Assembly: GCA_944323255.1 (NCBI GenBank)
Contig: CALURU010000022.1
Coordinates: 1-33,242 of the forward strand
Source: Candidatus Gastranaerophilales bacterium
GTDB lineage: Bacteria > Cyanobacteriota > Vampirovibrionia > Gastranaerophilales > Gastranaerophilaceae
Length of the DNA: 33,242 nt
Direction: 5' to 3'
Shown: positions 25,462 to 33,028 of the stretch, one piece after another
Position numbering within the stretch: the stretch's first letter is position 1
How the letters are laid out: each line of letters starts with the position of its first letter
Program-made: the position numbers and the translations under genes
The notes under the pieces: generated by a model
The model's input: the letters and a program-made list of their open reading frames with translations, nothing else
What the model was told of the DNA's origin: nothing
The model's database searches: none

Positions 25462-26658
25462 TTACTTGTCATCTAAAGCAGCAACGCCAGGAAGAACTTT
25501 TCCTTCAATAAATTCAAGAGAAGCTCCGCCGCCTGTTGATACGTGAGTGAAATCTTCTGCCTTGAAGAACTTTTTAGCAGCAGAAACTGAATCACCACCG
25601 CCGATAACAGAAGTAGCACCTGCTTTTGTAGCTTCAACAATAGCTTCTAGTACAGCCTTTGTTCCTTCTGCAAATTTAGGATTTTCAAAAGCACCTACAG
25701 GACCGTTCATAAGAATAGTCTTAGATGATTTCAAAACTTCTGCAAAAGCTTTTCTTGAGTCAGGGCCTGCATCAACACCTTCAAATCCGTCCGGAATTTC
25801 GTCAATCTTAACGAATTTGTTAGTACCGTTGCCGGAGAAATCATCTGTTACAAGAACATCGGTTGCCATTACAAGCTTAACGCCTTTTTCCTGAGCTTTC
25901 TTTTCAATAGCTTTTGCAACGTCTAACTGGTCGTCTTCGCAAATTGAATTACCGATCTTGCCGCCGTTAGCTTTTACGAAAGTATAAGCCATGCCGCCGC
26001 CGATAATCATATTGTCAACTTTGTCAAGAAGGTTTTCTAAAACATCAATTTTAGAAGAAACTTTTGCACCGCCTACAACTGCAGTAAAAGGTCTTGTAGG
26101 GTTATCAAGAGCTTGAGATAAGCATCTGATTTCTTTTTCCATCAACAGACCTGAAACAGCCGGCTTAAGAATTTTTGCAAGCTTAGCTGTAGAAGTGTGG
26201 TTTCTGTGAGCTGCGCCGAAAGCGTCATTTACATAGAAATCACCTAATTTTGCAAGCTCTTCTGCAAAAGTCATATCATCGTCTTTTGCTTCTTCTGCCT
26301 TATAGAAACGAATGTTTTCCAACAATGCAATCTGACCGTCAACTAATTTGTCAACATAAGGTTTTGCTTCTTCTACAGATGGAATAAACACGATTTCTTC
26401 GCCAAAAACTTTTGACATATATTTAGCAACCGGAGCGAGAGAAAATTCCGGATTCTTTTCGCCTTTTGGTCTGCCTAAGTGAGCCATAAGAACAATCTTT
26501 GCTCCCTTTTCTTTTAAATACTTAACAGTCGGTACAATAGCCTGAATACGTGTATCGTCCGTTACATTCTTGTTTTCATCCAAAGGTACGTTTACATCAA
26601 CTCTTACGAGAGCGACTTTACCTTTAATGTCTCCTAAATCTTTAATTGATTTTTTCAT
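25462..26658 (-). CDS. pgk: Phosphoglycerate kinase
   Basis: 398 residues, full length. ATP-forming glycolytic enzyme converting 1,3-bisphosphoglycerate to 3-phosphoglycerate. Key motifs are VALVRVDVNVPLDENK near residue 16, LMAHLGRPKG, VNDAFGAAHRNHTS, the ATP-binding GGAKVSSKIDVLENLL, NGPVGAFENPKFAEGT and the C-terminal IGGGDSVSAAKKF with HVSTGGGASLE. GAAAGGAAA precedes the ATG. It has its own promoter (26704-26732) and shares a terminator with bioY. gap and tpiA are not adjacent. Confidence 0.97.
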   Translation of the reverse strand: MKKSIKDLGDIKGKVALVRVDVNVPLDENKNVTDDTRIQAIVPTVKYLKEKGAKIVLMAHLGRPKGEKNPEFSLAPVAKYMSKVFGEEIVFIPSVEEAKPYVDKLVDGQIALLENIRFYKAEEAKDDDMTFAEELAKLGDFYVNDAFGAAHRNHTSTAKLAKILKPAVSGLLMEKEIRCLSQALDNPTRPFTAVVGGAKVSSKIDVLENLLDKVDNMIIGGGMAYTFVKANGGKIGNSICEDDQLDVAKAIEKKAQEKGVKLVMATDVLVTDDFSGNGTNKFVKIDEIPDGFEGVDAGPDSRKAFAEVLKSSKTILMNGPVGAFENPKFAEGTKAVLEAIVEATKAGATSVIGGGDSVSAAKKFFKAEDFTHVSTGGGASLEFIEGKVLPGVAALDDK

Positions 26659-26703
26659 AGGTTTTTCCTTTCTTTATAAAAAAACACTCTCTTTTGCAAC
26701 TCA

Positions 26704-26732
26704 ATTATAGTAAAAACACAACTTCCGGTAAA
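26704..26732 (-). promoter_or_regulatory. Promoter of pgk
   Basis: On the minus strand, TTTACC (26732-26727) is followed by 17 bases and TATAAT (26709-26704), giving a leader of about 40 bases. A run of eight G (26733-26740, plus strand) directly abuts the upstream edge of the -35 element and begins the tandem repeat array. Confidence 0.6.
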
Positions 26733-26950
26733 GGGGGGGGTAAATGAATTAGGTTAGTAAGTGAGACTACAAGTCGGGTGTCATTGCAGGAGGGGTAAAT
26801 GTTTGGGTTAGTAGGTAAAACTACTGTTCGGGTGTCATTGCGGGAGGGGTAAATGTTTGGGTTAGTAGGTAAAACTACTGTTCGGGTGTCATTGCGGGAG
26901 GGGGTAAATGTTTGGGCTGGCAGGTGGAACTACAAGTTAGGCGTCATTGC
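26733..26950. repeat. Tandem array of four units of 54-55 bp
   Basis: The word TAAAT recurs at 26741, 26796, 26850 and 26905, within units reading roughly GGGGTAAATGTTTGGG, TTAGTAGGTAAAACTAC and TCGGGTGTCATTGCGGGAG. The two middle units are nearly identical and the outer ones diverge. There are no unique spacers, so it is not a CRISPR array. No ORF is supported. Confidence 0.85.
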
Positions 26951-27002
26951 GAGAGAACAACCATTCAGCCCGAAGCAATCCGGAGGAAATTCCATAATTA
27001 TA

Positions 27003-27174
27003 AAATGTAGGTTGGGTGAAACCCAACAATAACTATATGGATTGCCACGTCGCTCCCGCTCCTCGCAATGACGTCCAACGGGTAGTTCTGCCGACTAACC
27101 AAAACATTTACCCCCGCAATGAAACCCAACTGGTAGTAGAAAAGTTTTTGTTGGGTTGCACCCAACCTACATTT
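27003..27174. repeat. Compound inverted repeat enclosing a reversed copy of the tandem unit
   Basis: The 27-base arms at 27003-27029 and 27148-27174 are reverse complements at 26 of 27 positions. Each contains its own hairpin (TAGGTTGGGTGAAACCCAAC at 27008-27027). Between them, 27061-27137 read backwards matches the tandem unit (CATTGCGGGGGTAAATGTTT). With the array to the left, the whole of 26733-27174 could fold into a very large cruciform or RNA structure. Confidence 0.8.
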
Positions 27175-27187
27175 CATATACAAATTT

Positions 27188-27205
27188 TGTGGAGCAAGCT
27201 CCACA
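27188..27205. repeat. Perfect short hairpin
   Basis: TGTGGAGC, AA, GCTCCACA. It lacks a T-run. It lies just after the compound repeat and before short direct repeats of AGTCACTTA type (27226-27255). The remaining bases up to 27363 show no gene. Confidence 0.6.
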
Positions 27206-27363
27206 CTACAATTTTTATTTTCTCAGTCACTTAGTCACTTAATCACTCAGTCACCAATAACTCCTCTTTCATGTTTTCTTATCCTTTTTTTGCAGGATAA
27301 AATCTAATATTAAACGTGGTATGATATGGTTTGAATGAGATATAGTACAATTTTGAGGATAAT

Positions 27364-29067
27364 ATGCAAGTTTCAAAACGTTTGGTGGTAAGAAAAGAAA
27401 TTCCGATGGATAATTCCAAAGACCTTATTACGTCTATGGATGTTGCGATGGCGGAATACTATTGTAAAAATAATAACTATGACAGAGGTTTGGAAATATA
27501 CAGGGAAGCTATTGCAACTATTACGGATGAGGTTGAGAGAAATAGTGTTACAACGCAGTATATAAATCAGGCAATAAATTATGCACAAAAACTTAACCTT
27601 GATAAAAAATACATAGAAGCTATTGAACAATATCGTAATATTATGCGGTATTCAGGATTTCCTATCAATATATACAAAAACATAGGTCTATGTATGAAAT
27701 CAATCGGCAATGCCGATCTTGCTATAAAATTCCTGAAACGTTTTGAAGAAATTTCCCCTGACAAAGAAGACGTATATGTATATCTTGCAGACCTTACCTA
27801 TACTGATATTAAGGATAATAAAAAGGCTATTGAATACTATGAAAAAGCGCTTGAAAAGAATCCTAATAACTTTTCAATATATAATATGCTTGGTCATTTG
27901 TATTCTACCTGTTATCAGGATAAATACAAAGATAAGCAGATTTACTATCTTACAAAAGCTTACGAACTTGCTCCGAATAACAGAGTTATTGTTAAAAACC
28001 TTGCATATGTTTACGGTAAATTTGATGAGATTCAAAAAGCTGATGAATTTTATTCCAAACTTATGTACCTGAATCCTACACATTCGGATTTACACGCATA
28101 TGGAGCGTATCTTGTGCGCCACCAGCGTTTCTCTGAAGGGTTCAAATTCCTTCAGCACAGATTCCAGAAAGAGGATTTAAAAAATGTTGCCTTCCCGCAG
28201 TTGTTCTCTTCTAAAAAGAAAAGATGGAATATAAAAGTAGATATTAAGGATAAACGCATACTTGTACATTTTGAACAAGGTTTTGGCGACTCAATTATGT
28301 TTGTAAGATTCCTTGATGAACTCAAAAAAATGTGTAAAGAAGTTTCGCTTGTAGTTCAGAAACAGCTGGTAGATTTGTTTAAGGATTCAAAGCTGGGTGT
28401 TGAAATTTATACTGAAGATCAGATTCCGAATATAAGTTATGATTATTGGATTCCTATGATGGATCTGCCAATCGTGTGCGAGACTAAGCCGAGCACAATT
28501 CCAAAAGCCGGCGGGTATTTGAAAGTTCCTAAAGCGAAGATTAATGCTTATAAAAAACAGTATATAAATGACAATGATAAGATCAAAATTGGTATAGCTT
28601 ACGAAGGTACTCTTGCTTCTAAGGAAACGGACAGAGATATTCCGCTGCAATTCCTGTATCCTTTAATGCAGCTTCCTGACGTCGAAGTATACAGTTTTCA
28701 GGTAGATGATTTAACCAGACAAATGGATAGGATTCCTCCGGAGGCAAAACTTGTAAGACTCGGAAGAACCTTCAAGAACTGGGAAGATACTGCCTGCGCA
28801 ATGAAGTGTATGGATTTGATGGTAACAACCGATAACGGTGTTATGAACCTTGCAGGTGCACTTGGGGTTAAGACTTTCGGTCTCTTTAACAGAATTGTTG
28901 AATGGAGATGGTTTAAGGTTGAAGGTGATGATATTGCATGGTACAAGAGCATTAAACCGTTCCAGTGCCCGACTTCAGGTGCTTGGGAAGTTCCTGTAGG
29001 AAAGGTTATGGAAGAAGTCGAAAAATTGCGATGCCAGAGAGTTGCAGAGAAGATTAAAATGGGCTAA
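27364..29067 (+). CDS. TPR protein fused to a GT9-like (heptosyltransferase-type) glycosyltransferase
   Basis: 567 residues. About residues 20-260 hold TPR units (NKKAIEYYEKALEKNPNN is typical). About 285-555 resemble the GT-B fold of GT9-like enzymes: ILVHFEQGFGDSIMFVRFLD at the N-terminal half, VSLVVQKQLVDLF, YDYWIPMMDLP, IKIGIAYEGTLASKETDRDI, then MDLMVTTDNGVMNLAGALGV and WRWFKVEGDDIAWY. The sugar donor and acceptor are unknown. It could modify protein or envelope glycan, with the TPR part choosing the substrate. GAGGATA lies before ATG 27364; Met15 is an alternative. The end overlaps the converging AAA+ gene by four bases. Confidence 0.85.
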   Translation: MQVSKRLVVRKEIPMDNSKDLITSMDVAMAEYYCKNNNYDRGLEIYREAIATITDEVERNSVTTQYINQAINYAQKLNLDKKYIEAIEQYRNIMRYSGFPINIYKNIGLCMKSIGNADLAIKFLKRFEEISPDKEDVYVYLADLTYTDIKDNKKAIEYYEKALEKNPNNFSIYNMLGHLYSTCYQDKYKDKQIYYLTKAYELAPNNRVIVKNLAYVYGKFDEIQKADEFYSKLMYLNPTHSDLHAYGAYLVRHQRFSEGFKFLQHRFQKEDLKNVAFPQLFSSKKKRWNIKVDIKDKRILVHFEQGFGDSIMFVRFLDELKKMCKEVSLVVQKQLVDLFKDSKLGVEIYTEDQIPNISYDYWIPMMDLPIVCETKPSTIPKAGGYLKVPKAKINAYKKQYINDNDKIKIGIAYEGTLASKETDRDIPLQFLYPLMQLPDVEVYSFQVDDLTRQMDRIPPEAKLVRLGRTFKNWEDTACAMKCMDLMVTTDNGVMNLAGALGVKTFGLFNRIVEWRWFKVEGDDIAWYKSIKPFQCPTSGAWEVPVGKVMEEVEKLRCQRVAEKIKMG

Positions 29068-30359
29068 TTTCCTTTATGGAAAAGCAGGAGCAGTTTTTGT
29101 ACAAAGGATAAATCTTTGAATGAAAAACCATTGTCATTGTTCTTTTTGGTATTTTTGCTCCAGTTTTCACTTTCGGCATGTTTTTTAACTGCTTCTTTTA
29201 AGTCTTTGATTGTAATCGGAGAGCCTTCTTTTCTTCCTGCGGATTCAGAGATAATACGTGCATTTGCAAGAATGTATTGCAGATCCCTGAATGAAGCGTG
29301 GTTGGATTCTTTTGCGATATCTCTACAGATGCTGTCTAATTTAGAGCTCTTTATGTCAGTTAGTTCTTTGTCAACAACTTCCGCCGGAAGTTGTTTATAA
29401 TGTTCTACGATGGCTTTTTTGAGCTGTTCTTTAGTCGGAAGCGGTACATAAATTTTTTGCGGGAATCTGTTTAAGATAGCTTCGTCCAGAACTTTATTCA
29501 AAGCTGAATCTTTTTCAGCCTTGTTTGTTGCTGCAATAACCTGAATGTTATCATTTGCAGTGAGTTTGGTAAGTGTTGTTTTGAAAGCGTTCTGGAATTT
29601 TTCGCCCATCTTTTTGTTTGTGCCGTCCTCTTTTCTTGCAATTGAGTCAAATTCATCCATAAATACAATGAATCTTTTCTCCGGATTTTCTTTTGCTTTC
29701 TTTTCTAATTGTTCAACAAACCCGATAATGTTATTTTCAGTTTCACCGACGTATTTGTCCGTGAGTTTTAAAACGTTCATTTCATATAGTTCCGAACCCG
29801 GGAATTTTTTCTGCATGTATTTAGTGAGCGCATAAACGTAAGCATTTTTTCCGCCTCCTGGTTCTCCGTAGAGCATTATACCTGTTCCGCCGGTTCCGCC
29901 TTTTTTCTTTAATGCGTCAGCTCTTTCTATGCGGGTTTTCATATCATCGACAACTTTTTGCATTTTAGGCGAGAGGGTTAATTCTTCAAATGTTTTTTCT
30001 TTGCTGACATCCACAGGCTTTAGGGTATCAATAAGTTTTTTACTTTCACCTTTCATTGTTCCCAGAACTGCTTTAGCATTAATCTTAGCAGATGCAATTG
30101 CTGCGACAGCAGAACCGACTATGCCAAGTGCTATTGCAGCCTGCGCAATTACTCCGGCTTTATTCCAGTTGTCTCTAGCGTTTGCTTTCTTTTCCGCATT
30201 TTTTTCTGCCATAGCTTGCAGCATAAAAACATCATCTGCAGGTATTTCCTTCGGCATTGGAGGGGTATATCTGTTATTGTAGTTTACATTATTAACCGGA
30301 ATTGCCGCAGCCTGTGCATCCGCCATGAATCTGATATTGTTATTTACCTGCGTTGTCAT
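29064..30359 (-). CDS. Membrane-anchored AAA+ ATPase with altered Walker A
   Basis: 431 residues. Disordered N terminus, one membrane helix at about 67-90 (GVIAQAAIALGIVGSAVAAI), then an AAA+ module. Walker A is GEPGGGKN at 165-172, with Asn172 where Thr/Ser is expected; Lys171 is present. Walker B FIVFMDEFDSIA has Asp235 and Glu236, sensor 1 Asn279 lies in AATNK, and Arg298 is a likely arginine finger. No protease domain follows, so this is not FtsH; the C-terminal lid ends in a hydrophobic tail (FVQKLLLLFHKGN). AGGTGA precedes the ATG. It lies 79 bases after a paralogue in the same direction. Substrate unknown. Confidence 0.85.
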   Translation of the reverse strand: MTTQVNNNIRFMADAQAAAIPVNNVNYNNRYTPPMPKEIPADDVFMLQAMAEKNAEKKANARDNWNKAGVIAQAAIALGIVGSAVAAIASAKINAKAVLGTMKGESKKLIDTLKPVDVSKEKTFEELTLSPKMQKVVDDMKTRIERADALKKKGGTGGTGIMLYGEPGGGKNAYVYALTKYMQKKFPGSELYEMNVLKLTDKYVGETENNIIGFVEQLEKKAKENPEKRFIVFMDEFDSIARKEDGTNKKMGEKFQNAFKTTLTKLTANDNIQVIAATNKAEKDSALNKVLDEAILNRFPQKIYVPLPTKEQLKKAIVEHYKQLPAEVVDKELTDIKSSKLDSICRDIAKESNHASFRDLQYILANARIISESAGRKEGSPITIKDLKEAVKKHAESENWSKNTKKNNDNGFSFKDLSFVQKLLLLFHKGN

Positions 30360-30438
30360 AATAATTTCACCTAAAAATTAAACCTTCATAATTTATATAA
30401 AACAATTTTCTGACAAAAATTGCCTTTTTGTTACATTT

Positions 30439-31611
30439 TTAAATACTAGTTTTCAAATCAGCAAGCAGTTTCGCAAAATCCGCATCCGTAAAATTCATCT
30501 CATGCTGCCTGCTCTGGATGGTTTTTAAGATATCAATAATATCAACTGATTTTTCCGTACCTTTAATTGAAGCGGCAGTTGCATCATAGATTGAATCAAG
30601 TGTTCTGAAGGAAGTATTGTGTTCCGGTTTTGCTAAAAATTCCGCAATCGTATTCAACTCGGCTGAGTCGGTTTTAAGTTTATCACTTACCATAGAAGCG
30701 TCTTTATAATGATATTTTACGGAATTTACAATTTGATCTTTTGTCGGAAGATCAACCAGAACTTTCTCGCTGAATCTGTCTAACATCGGTCTGTCCAGCT
30801 TCTTTCCGCCTACGACAATGCCTTTTTCTATATCAATAGGCAGGTTGGTTGCACCAATTGTTATAATATTGTCACGTTTACCGAGTTTTTCGGTAAAACA
30901 TTTCTTAAACTCATTGAGCATATCGTTTGAATGTTTTGCATTCAAGCTGTTATCGGTCATCATAACCGAATCAATTTCATCAATAAATACAAAGAATTTT
31001 TTAGAAGGATTTGCGTCAGCTTCTTTGCAAATCATATCAACAGCTTTATTTAAGTTACGTTCGCTAACACTCTGATATTCGGAACCTAGACTTGTTACAT
31101 CAAGAGAAGCAAACTTAGAATCAGGAAATTCCTTTGCAAGAGCTTTTGCAAAAGTTGTCTTACCCGTTCCCGGAGGGCCGTATAATAAAACCGACTTGGT
31201 TGGCTTACCTCCTCTGTTTTTAAGGACTTGAGGATTCTCAACACTGTTTTTAAATTTATTCATAAAGTTTTTTAAGCTCTCCGGCAGTGCTAAATCATCA
31301 ATTTTAGCTGATTTACCCAAATCTGACCAGATTTCTTTAAGTTCACTTACGGGTTTATCCAAACTTTTACTTTGCTTTGACATAAAATACAGACTGCCTA
31401 TTGCAGTTAATGCAAGTGTTCCGAGAAAACCGTAATAGAAATATTCTTTACGCTTAGCATTCTTTTTTGCTTTTTCCTGCTCTTTGATAAAACTATCAAT
31501 ATCATTGCTGGTTGCAGGCGTTAAAGCTGCTGCCCTGAAATTCGGTTTGCTGCTATTAGTTGTTCTAACCGGTACTAATGCCGTTGTTGTAATTGGATTA
31601 ATTTCGTTCAT
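30439..31611 (-). CDS. Membrane-anchored AAA+ ATPase, canonical
   Basis: 390 residues with the same plan as the neighbouring paralogue: a disordered Thr/Pro-rich N terminus, a charged stretch (KEQEKAKKNAKRKEY), one membrane helix at about 57-77 and an AAA+ module. Walker A GPPGTGKT is at 145-152 (Lys151, Thr152), Walker B FFVFIDEIDS has Asp211 and Glu212, sensor 1 Asn256 lies in GATNLP, and Arg279 lies in DRPMLDRF. There is no protease or other effector domain. TAGGAG is upstream of the ATG. With the downstream gene it could form a mixed hexamer at the inner membrane; this is inference. Confidence 0.87.
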   Translation of the reverse strand: MNEINPITTTALVPVRTTNSSKPNFRAAALTPATSNDIDSFIKEQEKAKKNAKRKEYFYYGFLGTLALTAIGSLYFMSKQSKSLDKPVSELKEIWSDLGKSAKIDDLALPESLKNFMNKFKNSVENPQVLKNRGGKPTKSVLLYGPPGTGKTTFAKALAKEFPDSKFASLDVTSLGSEYQSVSERNLNKAVDMICKEADANPSKKFFVFIDEIDSVMMTDNSLNAKHSNDMLNEFKKCFTEKLGKRDNIITIGATNLPIDIEKGIVVGGKKLDRPMLDRFSEKVLVDLPTKDQIVNSVKYHYKDASMVSDKLKTDSAELNTIAEFLAKPEHNTSFRTLDSIYDATAASIKGTEKSVDIIDILKTIQSRQHEMNFTDADFAKLLADLKTSI

Positions 31612-31763
31612 AAGAACTCCTACACTTGTCCTTCTAACATGTATAAAACAAAAAAATTAACAAAATTGCGTTAAATGTAAAGAATTGTAAAAATTTTTTC
31701 TGCATGTCTAAAGTTTTTGCGAAAAATGCCGATATATATATTAAAGATTCCGAACGGGTGGAC

Positions 31764-31800
31764 ACCTCACCCCGACCCTCTCCTCAGTGAGAGGGAGGAA
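31764..31800. repeat. CCTCACCCC-type repeat with hairpin
   Basis: CCTCACCCCGACCCTCTCC, then CCCTCTC (31776-31782) pairing with GAGAGGG (31789-31795). It resembles the CCCTC/GAGGG motifs at 66-83, 8788-8805 and 33165-33188. It lies 32 bases before the next gene, in its leader. The interval 31612-31831 otherwise holds no gene. Confidence 0.55.
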
Positions 31801-31831
31801 TATATAAAAGGGACAATAAAGGAAAGAAAAA

Positions 31832-32821
31832 ATGGGATTAGCCTGCTCAAATATTAGACTATTAACATTGACCGCCCGCAAAGCTGATTGCGAGTACGGC
31901 ATCTCCGTTGCTTCCATGAGAAAGATGGCAATAACGAGAGAGCAGAGCGCCCTTGCACAAGAATATAACAGCAAACTCCAGACAAAGAGTATAGCGTATT
32001 ATGATAACGGACAGTATAACAAGATTAATTACAACTATTTGATGGGATATGGCTCAAACTATACTGCAATTACCTCAGGCACAAAAGCTTTGAAGGACGA
32101 GAATTCAATGATATTGACTGACTATAAAGGTCAGGTTGTATTGAGCTCTGATTATGCAAACGCAATAACTTCAGTACTCGGTTCTTCCGCTATGAATTCT
32201 CAGGGAAGAGGCGGAACTTTCTCTACAGATAAGATTCCTGCAATGCTCGCAGAATTAATTCCTGGTTATACAGAAGAACAGTTCCAGACTGTAATTGATG
32301 GTGAAAATGTTTCATCAAGCTATGAAGCCGAAGGTGTTGTAACAGTTACAGGCGAAAGCTCCGGCAATACAACGACCGTAGATAATTCAGAAGCTGCAAC
32401 GGAGTTGATACAAGAACTTGTAGATTTTTATTATCCGATATTTTCAGCAGCAGCTGCTAATGGCTGGACTACAGAATATAATTCAGATATGTCTCACAAT
32501 GAAGATTATGTAAGTGATGCATTAGTGAGCGGAACATTCCAGCTGGCTACGGTAGATGACGAAGGTAACTATGAACCGGATACTTCTTTAACTTATTATG
32601 TAACAGCCGGCATGGTTGAATCCAGAACAGACTCTGACGTAAGAGAAGAAATTACTGCCTGGTATGAAAAAGAAAAAGCTACAACTTCTGAAAAAGAAGA
32701 TTGGCTTGATATGGAAATAGATAACCTCTCAACAGAACTGGAAGCTATAAATACAGAAATCCAGTCAGTAAAATCTTTGGTAGACGATGCAATTAGTTCT
32801 GTATTTGATTGGGGTACTTAA
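31832..32821 (+). CDS. MGLACS-type protein of unknown function, possible surface or secreted effector
   Basis: 329 residues. The N terminus MGLACSNIRLLTLTARKADC, followed by EYGISVASMRKMAITREQSA, is helical and not a Sec signal. From memory, similar N termini recur across proteins of gut Melainabacteria; I cannot verify this here. The middle is Ser/Thr/Gly-rich and acidic, with few Lys, like extracellular proteins (GVVTVTGESSGNTTTVDNSE). The C-terminal 60 residues are a coiled coil ending FDWGT. AAAGGAAAG precedes the ATG and a terminator follows. A signal-less helical start with a coiled-coil end recalls substrates of flagellar or type III-like export, but no such apparatus is in view. Confidence 0.8.
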   Translation: MGLACSNIRLLTLTARKADCEYGISVASMRKMAITREQSALAQEYNSKLQTKSIAYYDNGQYNKINYNYLMGYGSNYTAITSGTKALKDENSMILTDYKGQVVLSSDYANAITSVLGSSAMNSQGRGGTFSTDKIPAMLAELIPGYTEEQFQTVIDGENVSSSYEAEGVVTVTGESSGNTTTVDNSEAATELIQELVDFYYPIFSAAAANGWTTEYNSDMSHNEDYVSDALVSGTFQLATVDDEGNYEPDTSLTYYVTAGMVESRTDSDVREEITAWYEKEKATTSEKEDWLDMEIDNLSTELEAINTEIQSVKSLVDDAISSVFDWGT

Positions 32822-32885
32822 TAAAAGAGTATTAATCAAAAATTTGATATATAAATTTTCTTTTCCTTTATCTTATATATTTTAC

Positions 32886-32918
32886 AAAGACTTGCTTAAT
32901 AGAAAGTCTTTTTTTTTT
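32886..32918 (+). terminator. Intrinsic terminator after the MGLACS gene
   Basis: AAAGACTT at 32886-32893 pairs with AAGTCTTT at 32904-32911 across a ten-base loop, followed by a run of T to 32918. Confidence 0.8.
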
Positions 32919-32979
32919 GCATGTTGAGAATGTGAAATTTTCTGTTCAACAAGAGAATATGGAAAATAGAGAAATGCAC

Positions 32980-33008
32980 TTGACAACTATAGTTACCCAA
33001 TATGTAAT
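32980..33008 (+). promoter_or_regulatory. Strong sigma-70 promoter with palindromic spacer
   Basis: TTGACA (32980-32985), exactly 17 bases, and TGTAAT (33003-33008). The spacer contains the perfect ten-base palindrome AACTATAGTT (32985-32994), a possible operator. An AAGGA ribosome-binding site and ATG 33029 follow at sensible distances. Confidence 0.75.
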
Positions 33009-33028
33009 TAATATATAAGGATATGTGA

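Noticed and set aside
26733..26950. Possible CRISPR array
   Set aside because: The units are contiguous 54-55 bp tandem copies without unique spacers, and no cas genes are near.
26998..27204. Minus-strand 68-codon ORF and an overlapping plus-strand ORF in the repeat region
   Set aside because: Both are translations of inverted repeats, with no ribosome-binding site and atypical composition.
29116..30282. Plus-strand ORFs of 94-117 codons opposite the AAA+ gene
   Set aside because: They mirror conserved AAA+ motifs on the other strand; no independent evidence.
29064..31611. AAA+ pair as FtsH-type proteases or as a defence system
   Set aside because: No zinc-protease domain (HExxH), nuclease, TIR, or other effector is present in either gene or beside them.
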